Below are positions 10,991-21,075 of a stretch of 64,000 nt of DNA, piece by piece. How positions within the stretch are numbered: position 1 is the first letter of the stretch; every line of letters starts with the position of its first letter. The notes below the pieces were generated by a model, which saw only the letters and a list, made by a program, of their open reading frames with translations, did not search any database and was not told the DNA's origin. This DNA comes from Chiridota heheva (taxonomy: Eukaryota > Echinodermata > Holothuroidea > Apodida > Chiridotidae): assembly GCA_020152595.1 (NCBI GenBank), contig JAIGNY010001477.1, positions 819,001 to 883,000 on the forward strand, given 5' to 3'. The position numbers were made by a program, and so were the translations under genes.

Positions 10991-12040
10991 TACAGTTTTG
11001 TTACCAGTCTTGTTCGTACTCCCAATCGGGAGAACAGTTTTGGTCTTCCGATCAGGAGAGACCTTACGGAAGTATCCCACAATGCACCTATCCAAATTCA
11101 AGTTTTGCATAGGAATCATATAAGAATCTGACAAATTTTGAGCACAGGGAACTCAACCACAGCGCAGGGTTCAAATTTGTCTTCACGATATAAAATAATG
11201 GTATGTGAATCATGTTTTCACTGTGCGCTTTTGAAATTTACCATAAAATATTCAAGAAATGTAAAGAAAAGTGTTGACCTATTATCTGTAACCGTTAGGC
11301 AGTCACGCTTTAACAGGATTTTGATGTTCTGTTCGAATTATTTTTTGACTTTGACATTGCAATAAACATTATAAGTCAAATCACACTTTTGTATCTTCAA
11401 AATGGAGTATGGAGTATTAAGAAATAATACTCACATAAAGCTGCTCCTATGGCGAAGCATTGTTATTGAACTTATACTGCACATGTCCCAATATCCCAAA
11501 TATGTGAATTATGAGATCTCCCCATCTGGAGTGTGAGTTGGACTGGTTACTTGCAGAATTTTTTGTTACTTTCCATGGCCTAGACAGTTACATATTTTTT
11601 CCACTCCTGTGTAGAACAGTGACTTTGTTGGTTCTGATGCGATTTCTGTTTTTTTGGTGGTGATGTCATGCATATTAATGAGTAGGCGGGGCTTAATATT
11701 AAAATCTTAAAATGTTCATATTTTAACAGCCGCATGTCTGTTTTGTTTTTAGCAAGTGTGTACATGTTAATGGGATAAAACGGTAATTAATTGTTATTCT
11801 TGTGAGTACTGTGAGTTATTTTGTTATCATTGTTATTTTGAGCCCATCGGGTAATTAAACCTAAAAACTTAAAAATCTATATTATATTGCGCATCGGAAC
11901 CTCAAAACCTTTGATTTCTGGTCGTGTCAATTGAGCCTTTTGATTGTTACCTAATTCATAAACATAACAACAAAGAAGTAAATGCACTGACATTGATAAT
12001 CTGATTTACTGATTTGACTGCAGTTTCTGTTTACTTTCAG
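10991..12040. other. Intron stretch with no recognised feature
   Basis: Intron between exons E and F. A short palindrome region at 11025-11065 (CCAATCGGGAGAACAG then TTCCGATCAGGAGAG) and an AT-rich remainder. No homology to the MED14 exons or to the repeats named elsewhere. Confidence 0.4.
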
Positions 12041-12083
12041 CACCTCCAAGAAAGTCTGGCCAAGTCCATGGAGCCGGTGAAAG
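12041..12083 (+). CDS. MED14: MED14 exon F (43 nt)
   Basis: A small exon reading HLQESLAKSMEPVK and ending in phase 1 with G. It aligns to the linker after QKLQELKAIL in vertebrate MED14. The acceptor is TTTACTTTCAG and the donor is AAG/GTATGT. Phases fit both neighbours, which is the main support because the peptide is short. Confidence 0.88.
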
Positions 12084-12159
12084 GTATGTGCCAGTTAGAA
12101 TTTAATTTGATGAAAAGATAATATTTTCTAGGATGGATTTTGTACTACAGGTCTTTAAG

Positions 12160-12576
12160 ACTTAAAAGATAAGTTTATTGGTTGAACATCGTTATGTTAC
12201 AAAACAAAATAGTGAGGAAAGAGCGCAAATTTTTTCTGTTTAGTTTTGGGACAAAGATTCAATCTTGAGTGAACTCCGTAACGGAATGAGCATTGTGAAT
12301 GCTTTCCTCACCAGTTTGTTATGTTTTCTGACATATCCAATGATATTTAGGCCACAAATCTCAGAAAACTATAATTGAATACATGAAATTTTTGAGAATT
12401 GTAAGGATGTAACGATTTCAATCTTTTCTACACAAATGAGAATGTCTGGCATATCTGAAAAGTTGAATATCTCCTTAATGGAATAAGCTTTTTGAATGCT
12501 TTCTTCATCATTTTGTTTCTTTTTAAGTCCTCTTTTATATAAGATGGACTTGCTTGACCCCTGAACTTACCCTTTT
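12160..12576 (-). mobile_element. TTAA-flanked MITE family T, diverged copy
   Basis: The right end carries ATCTCCTTAATGGAATAAGC, TTTGAATGCTTTCTTCATC, ATTTTGTTTCTTTTTAAGTC and ATAAGATGGACTTGCTTGAC; the left part has AACAAAATAGTGAGGAAAG and GTAACGGAATGAG. The arrangement matches inverted ends of the 41478-42023 copy. Confidence 0.7.
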
Positions 12577-12599
12577 ATTCCCACTGATTTCACCATGAT

Positions 12600-13060
12600 G
12601 ATAATAATAATAATACATTTTCATATACGTGCATTATACGTGCATTATACCGGTCTCAATGCGCTTTACATAAACAAATATAACATGAGAAAACCTTAAG
12701 ATACAAACAGTAAGGAAATAAAAAACCATACTTAAAAAGATACAAGCAGGATAAAGTTACAAGGTCCAATGAGGGTAACTCATGAAAAGATGTGTTTTCA
12801 ATACACTCTTAAAAATATTTAAAGTAGGGGAATTTCTGATGTAGATTGGGAGAATGTTCCAGAGTTTGGGGGCTGCAGATTGAAAAGAACATTCACCATA
12901 AGTCTTGGTGTTAATTTTTGGCATCTTTGGGAGAATAGCACTGTTAGATCTGAGTGAGCGAGTTGGTAATTGTAAGGTGAGTAAGTTGGAAATATGATTT
13001 GGAGCAAGACCATGGATGGTTTTGTATGTGAGACTATTTTAGATCCCAATCTTCCAAATT
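12600..13060 (-). mobile_element. CR1/L2-like LINE, 3' end (RT C-terminus and tail)
   Basis: Read on the minus strand, about 13040 down to 12790 encodes YKTIHGLAPNHISNLLTLQL, TKTYGECSFQSAAPKLWNIL and IRNSPTLNIFKSVLKTHLF, the standard C-terminal end of CR1/L2-type reverse transcriptases (APxLWNxLP, then FKxxLKTHLF). It is followed by GTAAAGCGCATTGAGACCGG and an ATT-repeat tail at 12600-12613, as these LINEs usually have. It is 5'-truncated and antisense to MED14. Confidence 0.92.
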
Positions 13061-13455
13061 TCCGGAGGACTAATTTGAATAGTTTTATATGTCAATAGTG
13101 AACCAATAGTATAATGAGGGAATCTTATCAACCAATCAAATACTGGGAGATTCTTGGTTGCATGTACAATTCATGCAGGGTATGGGGTCGGGCGTATGGA
13201 TATAATGCTTTATATATGCTAATCTTATGTGCTTTATACATAAACGTGTGAATTGTTGTTTACAACTTTACCTGCAGGAATTGCAGCTGATTGGTTGAGT
13301 AACAAAGGGAAAATCCCTCCAGCAGTTGAATGGGGGCGACATACCCTGAAGTAATCATGTTCGGCTAAGATTGGTTTGAAATGGACAATTATACATGTAT
13401 GTTGCAGGAAGCCAAAGAGTAAAATTGTGTAATTTTTTTTTCTATTAAATTTTAG

Positions 13456-13660
13456 CAACTGTGAAAGGTGTTCCTTCCCTCCTTTACATTCCTGTGTTGG
13501 ACTCTGGTAACAAAACGGAAAACATCACAGTGTCAATCGACCTACAGACAGGAATGTTTGAGCCGTTTGGTAAATACTGCGATGACGCTATGCTGGACGA
13601 CATAGAGATGAGTCTACAGTCGGACCTTTCCAAATTGCCAAATCTTCTGACCAAAATCAG
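13456..13660 (+). CDS. MED14: MED14 exon G
   Basis: A 205-nt exon. After a split Ala it reads TVKGVPSLLYIPVLDSGNKT, ENITVSIDLQTGMFEPFGKY and CDDAMLDDIEMSLQSDL, matching vertebrate [30 protein letters not shown] and TLDDMEKSVNDDM. The acceptor is TTAAATTTTAG and the donor is CAG/GTGAGG. It enters in phase 1 and exits in phase 2. This is one of the best-conserved exons of the window. Confidence 0.97.
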
Positions 13661-13979
13661 GTGAGGTTGTGAGCAGGTCCATAATTCATGAGGGGGAGTG
13701 GGGTTTTGGCAGGGGAACCCCACTTTCTGGGAAAAATTAAAAAAAGAAATACATCAGGTTTTGAAAAACTGTCCCCCTACTATTTCCCCCTACTATGTCC
13801 CCCTACAATGTCTCCCCTACTATGCAAAAGTATGAAAATTTTCATTCCTGTATGATTTGACCTGAAATTCTAAATGCTTATATAACAATAATATTATGTA
13901 GAAATAAAAATATTATTTGACCCATGCAGGGAAAAATAATACCTTATAAGCTATCAAATTTGGACAAGATTATAAAGAC
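13661..13979. other. Intron with short CCCCCTACTAT repeats
   Basis: At 13771-13826 there are four copies of a CCCCCTACTATGT-like unit. The rest is AT-rich with no recognised feature. Confidence 0.6.
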
Positions 13980-14745
13980 ATACGTTGTGTTGATAATGTT
14001 ATCTTAAAGGGCAGTATGAATAAAATGGCTGCTCCCATGTAAGTTATTTTTGGCAGAGTAAATGTCTTAATTAGTTGGAAAATGTATGTTAGATTGCTTT
14101 GGAAGATGTGAAATTTGGGCAAATTAATGACTTGTAGTTATTGCTTCTATCATAACAAAGGATAAAAAAGCCTGATTTTTATCTCTCCCTCAAAAAGATA
14201 TTCTAATGGTTTTTTGTAAAATTTTGTTTGAAAGAGCATACTTTTAGAACCAATTTGGTACAAAAATCAGGTTGATATCATATTCCATTCAGGAGATATG
14301 GATTTTTAAAGATTTCCCAATTGCATTTAAAAGATTTTGTATAGTATTATGAATTCGTGTTTGATGATGTCATAGAGACAATTCCATTGCAAATGTTTAT
14401 GTATTTCTTTTAATCTTAATTGGTTGTTTCTGTATGATTAGAAACAATTTTCCAAAAGTTATTGAAGTAGGGTATATTTGGTAATGTATATAAATATCTA
14501 ACTTTCATCAATATATTTTTGTAGCAGATTTACTAATAAAAAAAGGGTGATAGATTTTAATGAAATACATCAACTTTGTGGGAGAATGTGTTGCTGTGAT
14601 GTTATACTGAGCATTTTCCTATTTATTTGTTTACATTTTATTATGTTATTCCTGGTAGGAATAACATATCAACATGATTTTTGTACCAAATTGTTAGTAA
14701 GTTTTTTCTCTTTTTTATGAAAAAAACCCATGGGAATATTCCTTC
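13980..14745 (-). mobile_element. Dispersed element family G, nearly complete
   Basis: Left arm about 14180-14410 (GATATTCTAATGGTTTTTTG, then GATGATGTCATAGAGACAAT and TTATGTATTTCTTTTAATC). Right end ACCCATGGGAATATTCCTTC near 14728-14745 is the inverted counterpart of TTAAAGGAATATTCCCATGG at 8334. No coding capacity. Ends and inverted arms suggest a MITE. Confidence 0.6.
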
Positions 14746-15075
14746 AAGATGAAGCTTAAAAGAATTTATGCTAGTGGCTGACTTGATGTGAGTTGGAAGG
14801 CGGTTGAAAAGAAATGGAGCAGCATAAGTAAATTAAAGTGCACTATATGTAGCAAGATTAAAGCAGGATTTGTGCAATAAGATTTGATGGCATGACTGTA
14901 AATTAGGAATGCGTATTTGTTTTGTTATTTTATCATAAAGGAAAGTTGGAGAGACGTCATGGTTTTAAAACATTGAAAATGGATAATAACAGTTTGGATT
15001 CAGTTGTAGACAAAACTAGTGGAAGCCAGTACAATTCTCATAATATCGGAGTGATATGGTCGTGCTTTCTGCCAA
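14746..15075 (-). mobile_element. CR1/L2-like LINE fragment (RT C-terminus)
   Basis: On the minus strand, segments read HDHITPIL near 15060 (compare the family pattern DHITPVLxxLHWLP) and, near 14820-14750, AAPFLFNRLPTHIKSATSIN, then SFK, corresponding to the APxLWNxLPxxIKxxxSxxxFK motif. Frames are broken between them. Antisense to MED14. Confidence 0.75.
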
Positions 15076-15089
15076 GCTCTACAATTACG

Positions 15090-15334
15090 AGCTCAACCCC
15101 TGGCTTGATCCAGAAAGGGGCAGGGTGTCATTAACCAAAAGGGGCATTTATAAGGCATCAAGGGTGTTTTAATAGCAGGTTTGAGGACACTTGATATGTA
15201 AATAAGGAAGTAATCAATACAACATGTAAGTGTTCCTGCATCTTTCTGTATTTGGGAATTTTAATCAGGTCGAAAAGAAGGCAAAATAGTTCTCAATAGT
15301 ATGTTTTTGTGACCTAAATGTAGAGTGAAAGGGG
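15090..15334 (+). mobile_element. Dispersed element family S, left of minisatellite
   Basis: Shares with 30893-31165: CCAGAAAGGGGCAGGGTGTC, GGGCATTTATAAGGCATCA, GTAAATAAGGAAGTAATCAA, TACAAC and AAAATAGTTCTCAATAG. The element's terminal GGGGCAGG..GGAGGCAATGAGGG is the unit of the adjoining 21-bp array. Confidence 0.8.
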
Positions 15335-15690
15335 GCAGGTTAAAGGCAATGAGGGGCTGGGTGGAGGCAATGAGGGACCGGGTGGAGGCAGTGAGGGACC
15401 GGGTAGAGGCAATAAGAGGCAGGGTGGAGGCAATGAGGGACCGGGTGGAGGCAGTGAGGGACCGGGTAGAGGCAATGAGGGGCAGGGTGGAGGCAATGAG
15501 GGGCAGGGTGGAGGCAGTGAGGGACAGGGTGCAGGCAATGAGGGGCAGGGTGGAGGCAATGAGGGGCAGGGTGGAGGCAGTGAGGGACAGGGTGGAGGCA
15601 GTGAGGGACAGGGTGGAGGCAATGAGGGACAGAGTGGAGGTAATGAGGAACAGGGTGGAGGCAATGAGGGACAGGGTGGAGGCAATGATA
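15335..15690. repeat. Minisatellite, 21-bp unit (GAGGGACAGGGTGGAGGCAAT)
   Basis: About 17 copies with ACCGGGTAGAGGCAAT and GGCAGGGTGGAGGC variants. Open frames on both strands (VEAMRDR and CPSLPPP periodicity) come from the multiple-of-three unit. G-rich on the sense strand. It ends about 74 nt before the acceptor of exon H. Confidence 0.95.
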
Positions 15691-15764
15691 TGCAGGTTGA
15701 AGCATCCTGGTACTAGAGGCCTGGAGCTGCAGTGTTCTGAATTGTTTGATGACTTTGTTTTCAG

Positions 15765-15927
15765 GTTGGTCCACTGTATGGAGGTCTGTAAGAAAAGCCT
15801 GCAGACTGTACCAGTCACTTGCTCCGACAGCATCCCGCTCATACCCCTGGAACCGGAGCACCCTTTGGCCAAGCTGTCACAAACAAAGTTGTTTGTCGCC
15901 CTCAGAAAGCACAAGTCGTACTATGTG
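15765..15927 (+). CDS. MED14: MED14 exon H
   Basis: A 163-nt exon reading RLVHCMEVCKKSLQTVPVTC (with the split Arg), SDSIPLIPLEPEHPLAKLSQ and TKLFVALRKHKSYYV. It matches vertebrate [42 protein letters not shown]. The acceptor is TTGTTTTCAG and the donor is GTG/GTACGT. It enters in phase 2 and exits in phase 0. A 74-codon open frame running past the donor is intronic. Confidence 0.96.
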
Positions 15928-16329
15928 GTACGTATAATTCAACGTTTTATTTTTCTGCTTTGTTAATCTACCATTTTTATTTAATCATAATTTTTTTCAC
16001 AGTTCATGTCTTTCTCAAAGTCATAGTTGTGTACAGTACTTAAACGTTTTGTGCATAGATTGATCAAATCTTGAAAAATGACGGCAAAACAATTTTAGTA
16101 ATGTAATGAAAACATACATACATAAACAGAACTGCTATTAATTAAGTCATAATTATGATGACCATTTGTGACATTTTCAATGTCATAGAAGTTTGTTGCC
16201 TTGCATGGTTTGCACGTAATTATTAAATAGAGAACAAAGCATTGATATAATAAAATCATATAAGAATTGAAGCTTCTTAAGGAGTCAAAATGGATTGCAA
16301 TCCAGGTACTTTCTCAGTCAAGTATGGCA

Positions 16330-16765
16330 TAGACAGAGGCATAGGAAGTGGGGGCACGGGGGAAAGCTGCCCCCTCTGAGAGGATTTCACATGCCCAGTT
16401 ACATGCTTTCTGTCCGGTTGGAGAGAAAATATTAACATAAAATTTAACAAAATTGTGGTAAATTTATTGGACATTTTTGTTAAATACGGTAAGACAATTA
16501 TCTCCAAAATTGAAGAAAATGTTCCAAACATATTCCGAAAATGAGGGAAATTTCCTAAAAATGAAAAAATAAAAATCCGAAAAAGAAGAAAATTGAAGAA
16601 AGCTTTCCCGAAAATGAAGGAAAATTGTATAAGATTTTCTGAAAAATGAAATCTTCTGATTATCAACAACATTTCATGGAAACTTAATTTACCAGTGCAA
16701 TTTTCCGCTTGTAATGGGGAAATTTTGGGAGCTCTTTCCATCTGAGATGTCACTCATCCTACGCC
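16330..16765 (-). mobile_element. Dispersed repeat family K (inverted relative to 19270-19655)
   Basis: Shares GGCATAGGAAGTGGGGGC, a CTGCCCCCTCTGAGAGG-like edge, AACTTAATTTACCAGTG and many AAATTTTCC/GGAAATTT phrases with 19270-19655, where they occur on the other strand (CTTCCTATGCCACTGATC). Ends with CCTACGCCCCTGGGCATAG. Type unknown; possibly a MITE. Confidence 0.65.
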
Positions 16766-17046
16766 CCTGGGCATAGATTGTCTCAACTGGAATACTTTGG
16801 TTTTCAGAAGTGGATATTCACTGAAAAAAATACAACAAACGAAGCCCCAAGCTAAGTGATAATAAAAATATGTCATTGAATTAAAGGCTAGTTATTGTGT
16901 TAACGTGAAGAGAAATATACAATACAATTTAACGCTTTTGATTGGTCTAAATATTTTGCACACATACTCACCAGCCAATCAATAACCGCCGCGGAAGTGA
17001 CGTTAATAGTATCTTACACAATTACTGGCAGAGGTCAAGCAATATT

Positions 17047-17300
17047 GAAGGATTAGTTCAGGGGTCAAGCAAGTCCGTCTTGTATGAAGGACGACTTCAA
17101 ATAAAACAAAATGCTGCTGAGAGCGTTCAAAATTATCATTCCGTTAAAGCGTTAGTTTAGTGGTCAAGCATGTCCATCATGTATGAAAGACGACTTCAAA
17201 AGAAACAAAATAGTGAACAAAGCATAATTATCCATTTTACGGATTAGTTTTGGGGTCAAGCAGGTTCATCTTGAGTTTAATCCAAATCCAATTATCGGTT
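17047..17300 (+). mobile_element. TTAA-flanked MITE family T, two or three left ends
   Basis: Successive copies of GGATTAGTTCAGGGGTCAAG, TCCGTCTTGTATGAAGGACG and AACAAAATG at 17049, 17154 and 17239. They overlap, as from nested insertions or rearrangement. A CAAA/CAGA microsatellite follows (17324-17363). Confidence 0.7.
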
Positions 17301-17387
17301 CTTGAGATATTTTGATGGCAAGCAGACAAACAAACAAACAAACAGACAAACGCAGGCAAAAACATAACCTGTCTCTTTCATTTACAG

Positions 17388-17616
17388 GTTGTTGAATTCA
17401 GCGCTAACAAAGAAGATACAGAAAAACTGATCAAAATCCGCTACTTTCTCTTACGGGTCAGAAAAGCCTTTTCGCACGAAATATCAGCACTGCCACAGCC
17501 ATCATCAGACAGGGCAGGGCTTGACACACAGGAAGTGGCGTCGTTCCTGTCTCCAACTAGTTTGGTTCAGCTGGATAAAGATGCAATATTGTATGGACCC
17601 GGTACCCCAGTTGATG
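17388..17616 (+). CDS. MED14: MED14 exon I
   Basis: A 229-nt exon reading VVEFSANKEDTEKLIKIRYF, LLRVRKAFSHEISALPQPSS, DRAGLDTQEVASFLSPTSLV and QLDKDAILYGPGTPVD, ending in phase 1. The start corresponds to vertebrate YIVVEMLEVPNKPTQLSYKYYFMSV. The rest is a poorly conserved loop that vertebrates fill with different sequence. The acceptor is TCATTTACAG and the donor is ATG/GTGAGA. A CAAA-repeat tail lies only 25 nt upstream. Confidence 0.93.
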
Positions 17617-18125
17617 GTGAGATACAGGTTTTGATCATTATACGTTTAATCCACCTATCTTGATAACTTATACTAACATTCTTAAATTTTCCTTTTCATG
17701 TATATTGTTGTAAAGCTCCCCTAAGGTCATCGACTTGTCCATGTATAGAGAGAGCTGGGTCATAGCTTTTCTGTACTGTGATTTGTATGCTTACCATTAG
17801 GATCTACTTTTACAATTTCCTTACAGTGAGAGCTGGGAGTCGAAGTAGAATTCTATAGTAAGATGTTAATCCCCTTATACCAGGTGGCCATCCTGCCTTA
17901 GTTGAAAGCAAGATTTAATAAAGAGTTTTATAAAAGTGTTATTATTGATTAGATGGTAGAGGTTGTGGAGATTAAAAAACTGAGGCAGTGTGCAAGAAGG
18001 AACTGGAGAGTGAAGGTTGTACGAGAGAGGTATAAGCGTTGTGAGATAATTTGAAATAGATTTTTGAGAGGAAATTGTAACATTGTCAGGTGTGCTTTCT
18101 AGAGAACTTTTTTGTGTACAGCAGA
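17617..18125. other. Intron with possible antisense LINE remnant
   Basis: On the minus strand about 17890-18090 and 18540-18670 read like worn ends of a retroelement ORF (for example [20 protein letters not shown]), interrupted by the AT and GGGACAG repeats. The similarity is too weak for a family name. Confidence 0.3.
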
Positions 18126-18149
18126 CTTTATATATTATATATATTATAC

Positions 18150-18222
<73 letters not shown>

Positions 18223-18225
18223 TTT

Positions 18226-18256
<31 letters not shown>

Positions 18257-18261
18257 TATAA

Positions 18262-18340
<79 letters not shown>
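18126..18340. repeat. TA dinucleotide microsatellite
   Basis: Over 200 bp of (TA)n with a few G, TT and AAA interruptions; strongly self-complementary and a likely cruciform or slippage site. It directly adjoins the GGGACAGGATG array. Confidence 0.97.
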
Positions 18341-18341
<1 letters not shown>

Positions 18342-18342
18342 G

Positions 18343-18540
18343 TGGCATGTGGGACAGGATGCCATGTGGGACAGGATGTAATGACATGTATGACAGGGTG
18401 GAATGGTATGTGGGACAGGGTGGCATGTAATGGAAATTCATCTGGATTTCAGGTGGGATAGCGTGTGGGACAGGGTGAGATAGCATGGTATGGCATGTGG
18501 AACAGAGGGTGGGATGGCAGGTGTGACAGAGGGTGGAAAG
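18343..18540. repeat. Minisatellite with unit like GGTGGCATGTGGGACAGG
   Basis: About nine variable copies (20-24 bp): GGGACAGGATGCCATGT, GGGACAGGGTGGCATG, GTGACAGAGGGTGG. The same sequence type forms the larger array at 46565-47305. Confidence 0.9.
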
Positions 18541-19042
18541 CATGTTATTAGCGGCGAGGGGATTTGTATCGTTTGCGATGTTTGGTTTACAATATAAAAG
18601 AGAGGGTTCATGGAAGGCATCACATATTTTCACTAAGTGTTTCAACAAGTTTTGTCCAAGATTATAGGTGGCCACACTGGCAAATTGTTAAAAACAAAGG
18701 AAAATAATTGCGAAGTAGTGAGTGCACTTTGCTTCTTTTAGGTCATTTATCGTGATTAAAATGTGGCAGCCTATATGATACTGGTTGGCCTATCAATGTA
18801 AGGGCACATTGTGCCATTGCATTTTGACCAATCAAAACACATCAATTGAAACCTAATAACGTCTACGATAACTGACCTTTAAAGGTGGTTGCTGGTTCAG
18901 AGGAATTGGATATGAAATGCATTGTGGGAAAGCCATGGATTCATATCCCGATGACTTTTACCCCAAACTTCAGAAACAAATTTTGCAGTCTGGTAAAAAT
19001 GATGAAATTTTCAAACATTTTATTCTTTGTTTCTTATTTCAG

Positions 19043-19074
19043 ATTCATTAAGTTGTGGAGGGAAGAAAAGAAGG
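19043..19074 (+). CDS. MED14: MED14 exon J (32 nt)
   Basis: A small exon giving (D)SLSCGGKKRR; phase 1 to phase 0. It matches the basic, nuclear-localisation-like stretch of vertebrate MED14 (SDDPCPVESKKTKR). The acceptor is TTTCTTATTTCAG and the donor is AGG/GTAAGT. Phases fit exons I and K exactly. Confidence 0.88.
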
Positions 19075-19164
19075 GTAAGTTCATTTTATTCGTCACAAGT
19101 TGACACAGATGTACAATTTCATTAGGAACTACTTATAAAGGAAAGCGTTAGTTCCAAAATAGCA

Positions 19165-19275
19165 GTGGCTCAGTGGTGAAGGAGTCATGCTCATATGCAA
19201 AGCTCAGCTGTAAACTAAGTATCAGCACTGCTGGGGAGTTACCATGTGATTGACTGGCATCCTTTCTAGGGAAGG
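19165..19275 (+). mobile_element. SINE-2 fragment
   Basis: Contains CAGCTGTAAACTAAGTATCA, GCACTGCTGGGGAGTTACC and GACTGGCATCC, parallel to the SINE at 43925-44190, but with most of the head deleted. Confidence 0.6.
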
Positions 19276-19655
19276 GGTGTAGGAAGGTTTACCTCTCTGA
19301 GGGCAGGGGGGGGGGGGCAACAACAACAAAAATCCCTGTGACAAGTGGAAAACTTCACTGGTAAATTAGGTTTCCATAAAAAGTTGCAGCTATTCCGGAA
19401 ATTCCCTTCAATTTCAGAGAGATTTCCTTCATTTTGGGAAAATTTCCTTAATTTTGGAGAATTTCTGGAAATTTGGGCAAATTTTGTCCAGTTTTTGGGA
19501 CAATTTGGCAGTTTTGGGGTCATGTTGGCCAGTTTTCTTGAAATTTTGGCCAGTTTGGCCAGACCGGGAAAGAGATGGGTAGACCGGGAAAGCAAAACTC
19601 TGTCGGGGGACAGCTTGACCCCCCTGCCTCACTGCTTCCTATGCCACTGATCTAG
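19276..19655 (+). mobile_element. Dispersed repeat family K
   Basis: Inverted relative to 16330-16765. Contains GGTAAATTAGGTTTCC and many GGAAATTT/AATTTTGG phrases, then GACAGCTTGACCCCCCTGCC and CTTCCTATGCCACTGATC. Repeated GGCCAGTTT units inside (19500-19560) give phantom frames. Confidence 0.65.
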
Positions 19656-19703
19656 GGGAATCATGTGCTCTCATTTGCTTATGCCAAGGTAATCAGGGAT
19701 AAG

Positions 19704-19972
19704 CATGGTCCTGATGGGCCATCATGGGCCATCATGGTCCTGATGGGCCATCATGGTCCTGATGGGCCATCATGGTCCTGATGAGCCATCATGGTCCTGA
19801 TGGGCCATCATGGTCTTGATGGGCCATCATGGGCCATCATGGTCCTGATGGGCCATCATGGTCCTGATGGGCCATCACTGTCCTATGGGCCATTACGGTC
19901 CTATGGGCCACCATGGTCCTATGGGCCATCATGGTCGTGATGGGCCATCATGGTTTTGATGGGCCATCATGG
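19704..19972. repeat. Minisatellite, 19-bp unit (TGATGGGCCATCATGGTCC)
   Basis: About 14 copies. Each contains the palindrome ATGGGCCAT or GATGGGCCATC, so single strands can fold at every unit. Confidence 0.95.
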
Positions 19973-20600
19973 CTCGAGTATGGATTGTGCTTTTTTCTAA
20001 CTTTGAGGTCCAAAATTGTAGAAATAAAACTTGATGTAGTAAAAATAATTTATGTTTTTTTTCTTTCTGATTGACCAAAAAAATAGATTTAATACCTTTT
20101 TGTTCCATTAATTAACATTGACTATATGTTGATAAATTGAAATGAAATATAGCAAATTGTACACTAGTTTGATTTCTTAAAACAGTGATTTTTATAGTAA
20201 AAAAAAAAGAAGAAAATAGATTACATGAAAAGTGCTTGTAGTTTCTGATTATGGCTAATCAAAGTTTGAAGAATTATTAATGTATGTGAAAGTTGTGATG
20301 TATGAAAGAGAAGACGGCTCAGAATCCTTTATGTAATTATTTAAATTTCTGTCCTAAATTTTTGCCACTAAAAATCATGGGCTGTTATCCCCTGCTTAGT
20401 TTTGTTGGAGACTATGGTGGATATTAAGAACCTCTTGATCATACTCAACCACTCCGATTCAAATATTGGTGAAGAATTGTAAAACATAACATAACATGAC
20501 AAAATGACGGGCTAAGAAGGGTAAGTCACCCCAAAAAAAGATCCAAACTAGCACTACTACCACCACCACAAAACAAAAAACAAAACAAAAAAATCAAAGA
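19973..20600. other. Intron stretch with no recognised feature
   Basis: AT-rich; the phrases GATTTTTATAGTAAAAAAAA and TAAAGTTTGAAGAATTATTA give no family match. No exon candidates. Confidence 0.4.
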
Positions 20601-20604
20601 CACC

Positions 20605-21075
20605 CACAGTTAGTAAAGAACTTATCAATATTGACTTTGAAATTGTGAACAGAATTGGAGCTAACCACCCACTCAGGCAAACCATTCCAGGCATTAATAA
20701 CTCTGGGAAAATCTAAACTGCCAAATATCAATCCGTGAGAACTCTTTGACCAACTTCAAACTGTTTTCACATGTCACATAAGGATTAGCTGAAACATGCA
20801 ATAAATTACACGAAGTCAAAGCATCACTACCAGATAGGAATTTAAAACCTGGATCATATCACCACATACTCTTCTCAACTCAAGCGTGGTCAAACCAAGA
20901 ATTCGCAACTTAGATTCATAAGAGAGATTCCTTAGTTTGGGAATAAGTCTAGTGGTTCTTTGCTGAACCTGCTCTAAAATGAACTTATCATTCACATAAA
21001 AGGAACTCCAAGCCTGAATAGCATACTCAAGGTGAGGCCTGACTAACAGTTTATACAAATTAAGAACAACCCCTC
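20605..21075 (-). mobile_element. CR1/L2-like LINE fragment (RT C-terminus)
   Basis: The minus-strand frame at 21058-20816 reads MYKLLVRPHLEYAIQAWSSF, then ILEQVQQRTTRLIPKLRNLS, ESKLRILGLTTLELRRVCGD and MIQV. A frameshifted continuation near 20710-20630 reads VINAWNGLPEWVVSSNSVHN, then FKVNIDK. These are diagnostic of CR1/L2-type reverse transcriptase C-termini. Broken and truncated; antisense to MED14. Confidence 0.94.

Noticed and set aside
10384-11134. 232-codon Phe/Pro/Ser ORF on the minus strand
   Set aside because: Composition effect of the polypurine tract; low complexity, no similarity.
17875-18675. 266-codon minus ORF containing a long IYIYIY run
   Set aside because: It spans the TA microsatellite and the GGGACAG array; only weak retroelement-like segments at its ends.
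20816-21058. Independent small antisense gene
   Set aside because: The sequence is the C-terminal end of a CR1/L2-type reverse transcriptase, truncated and frameshifted.
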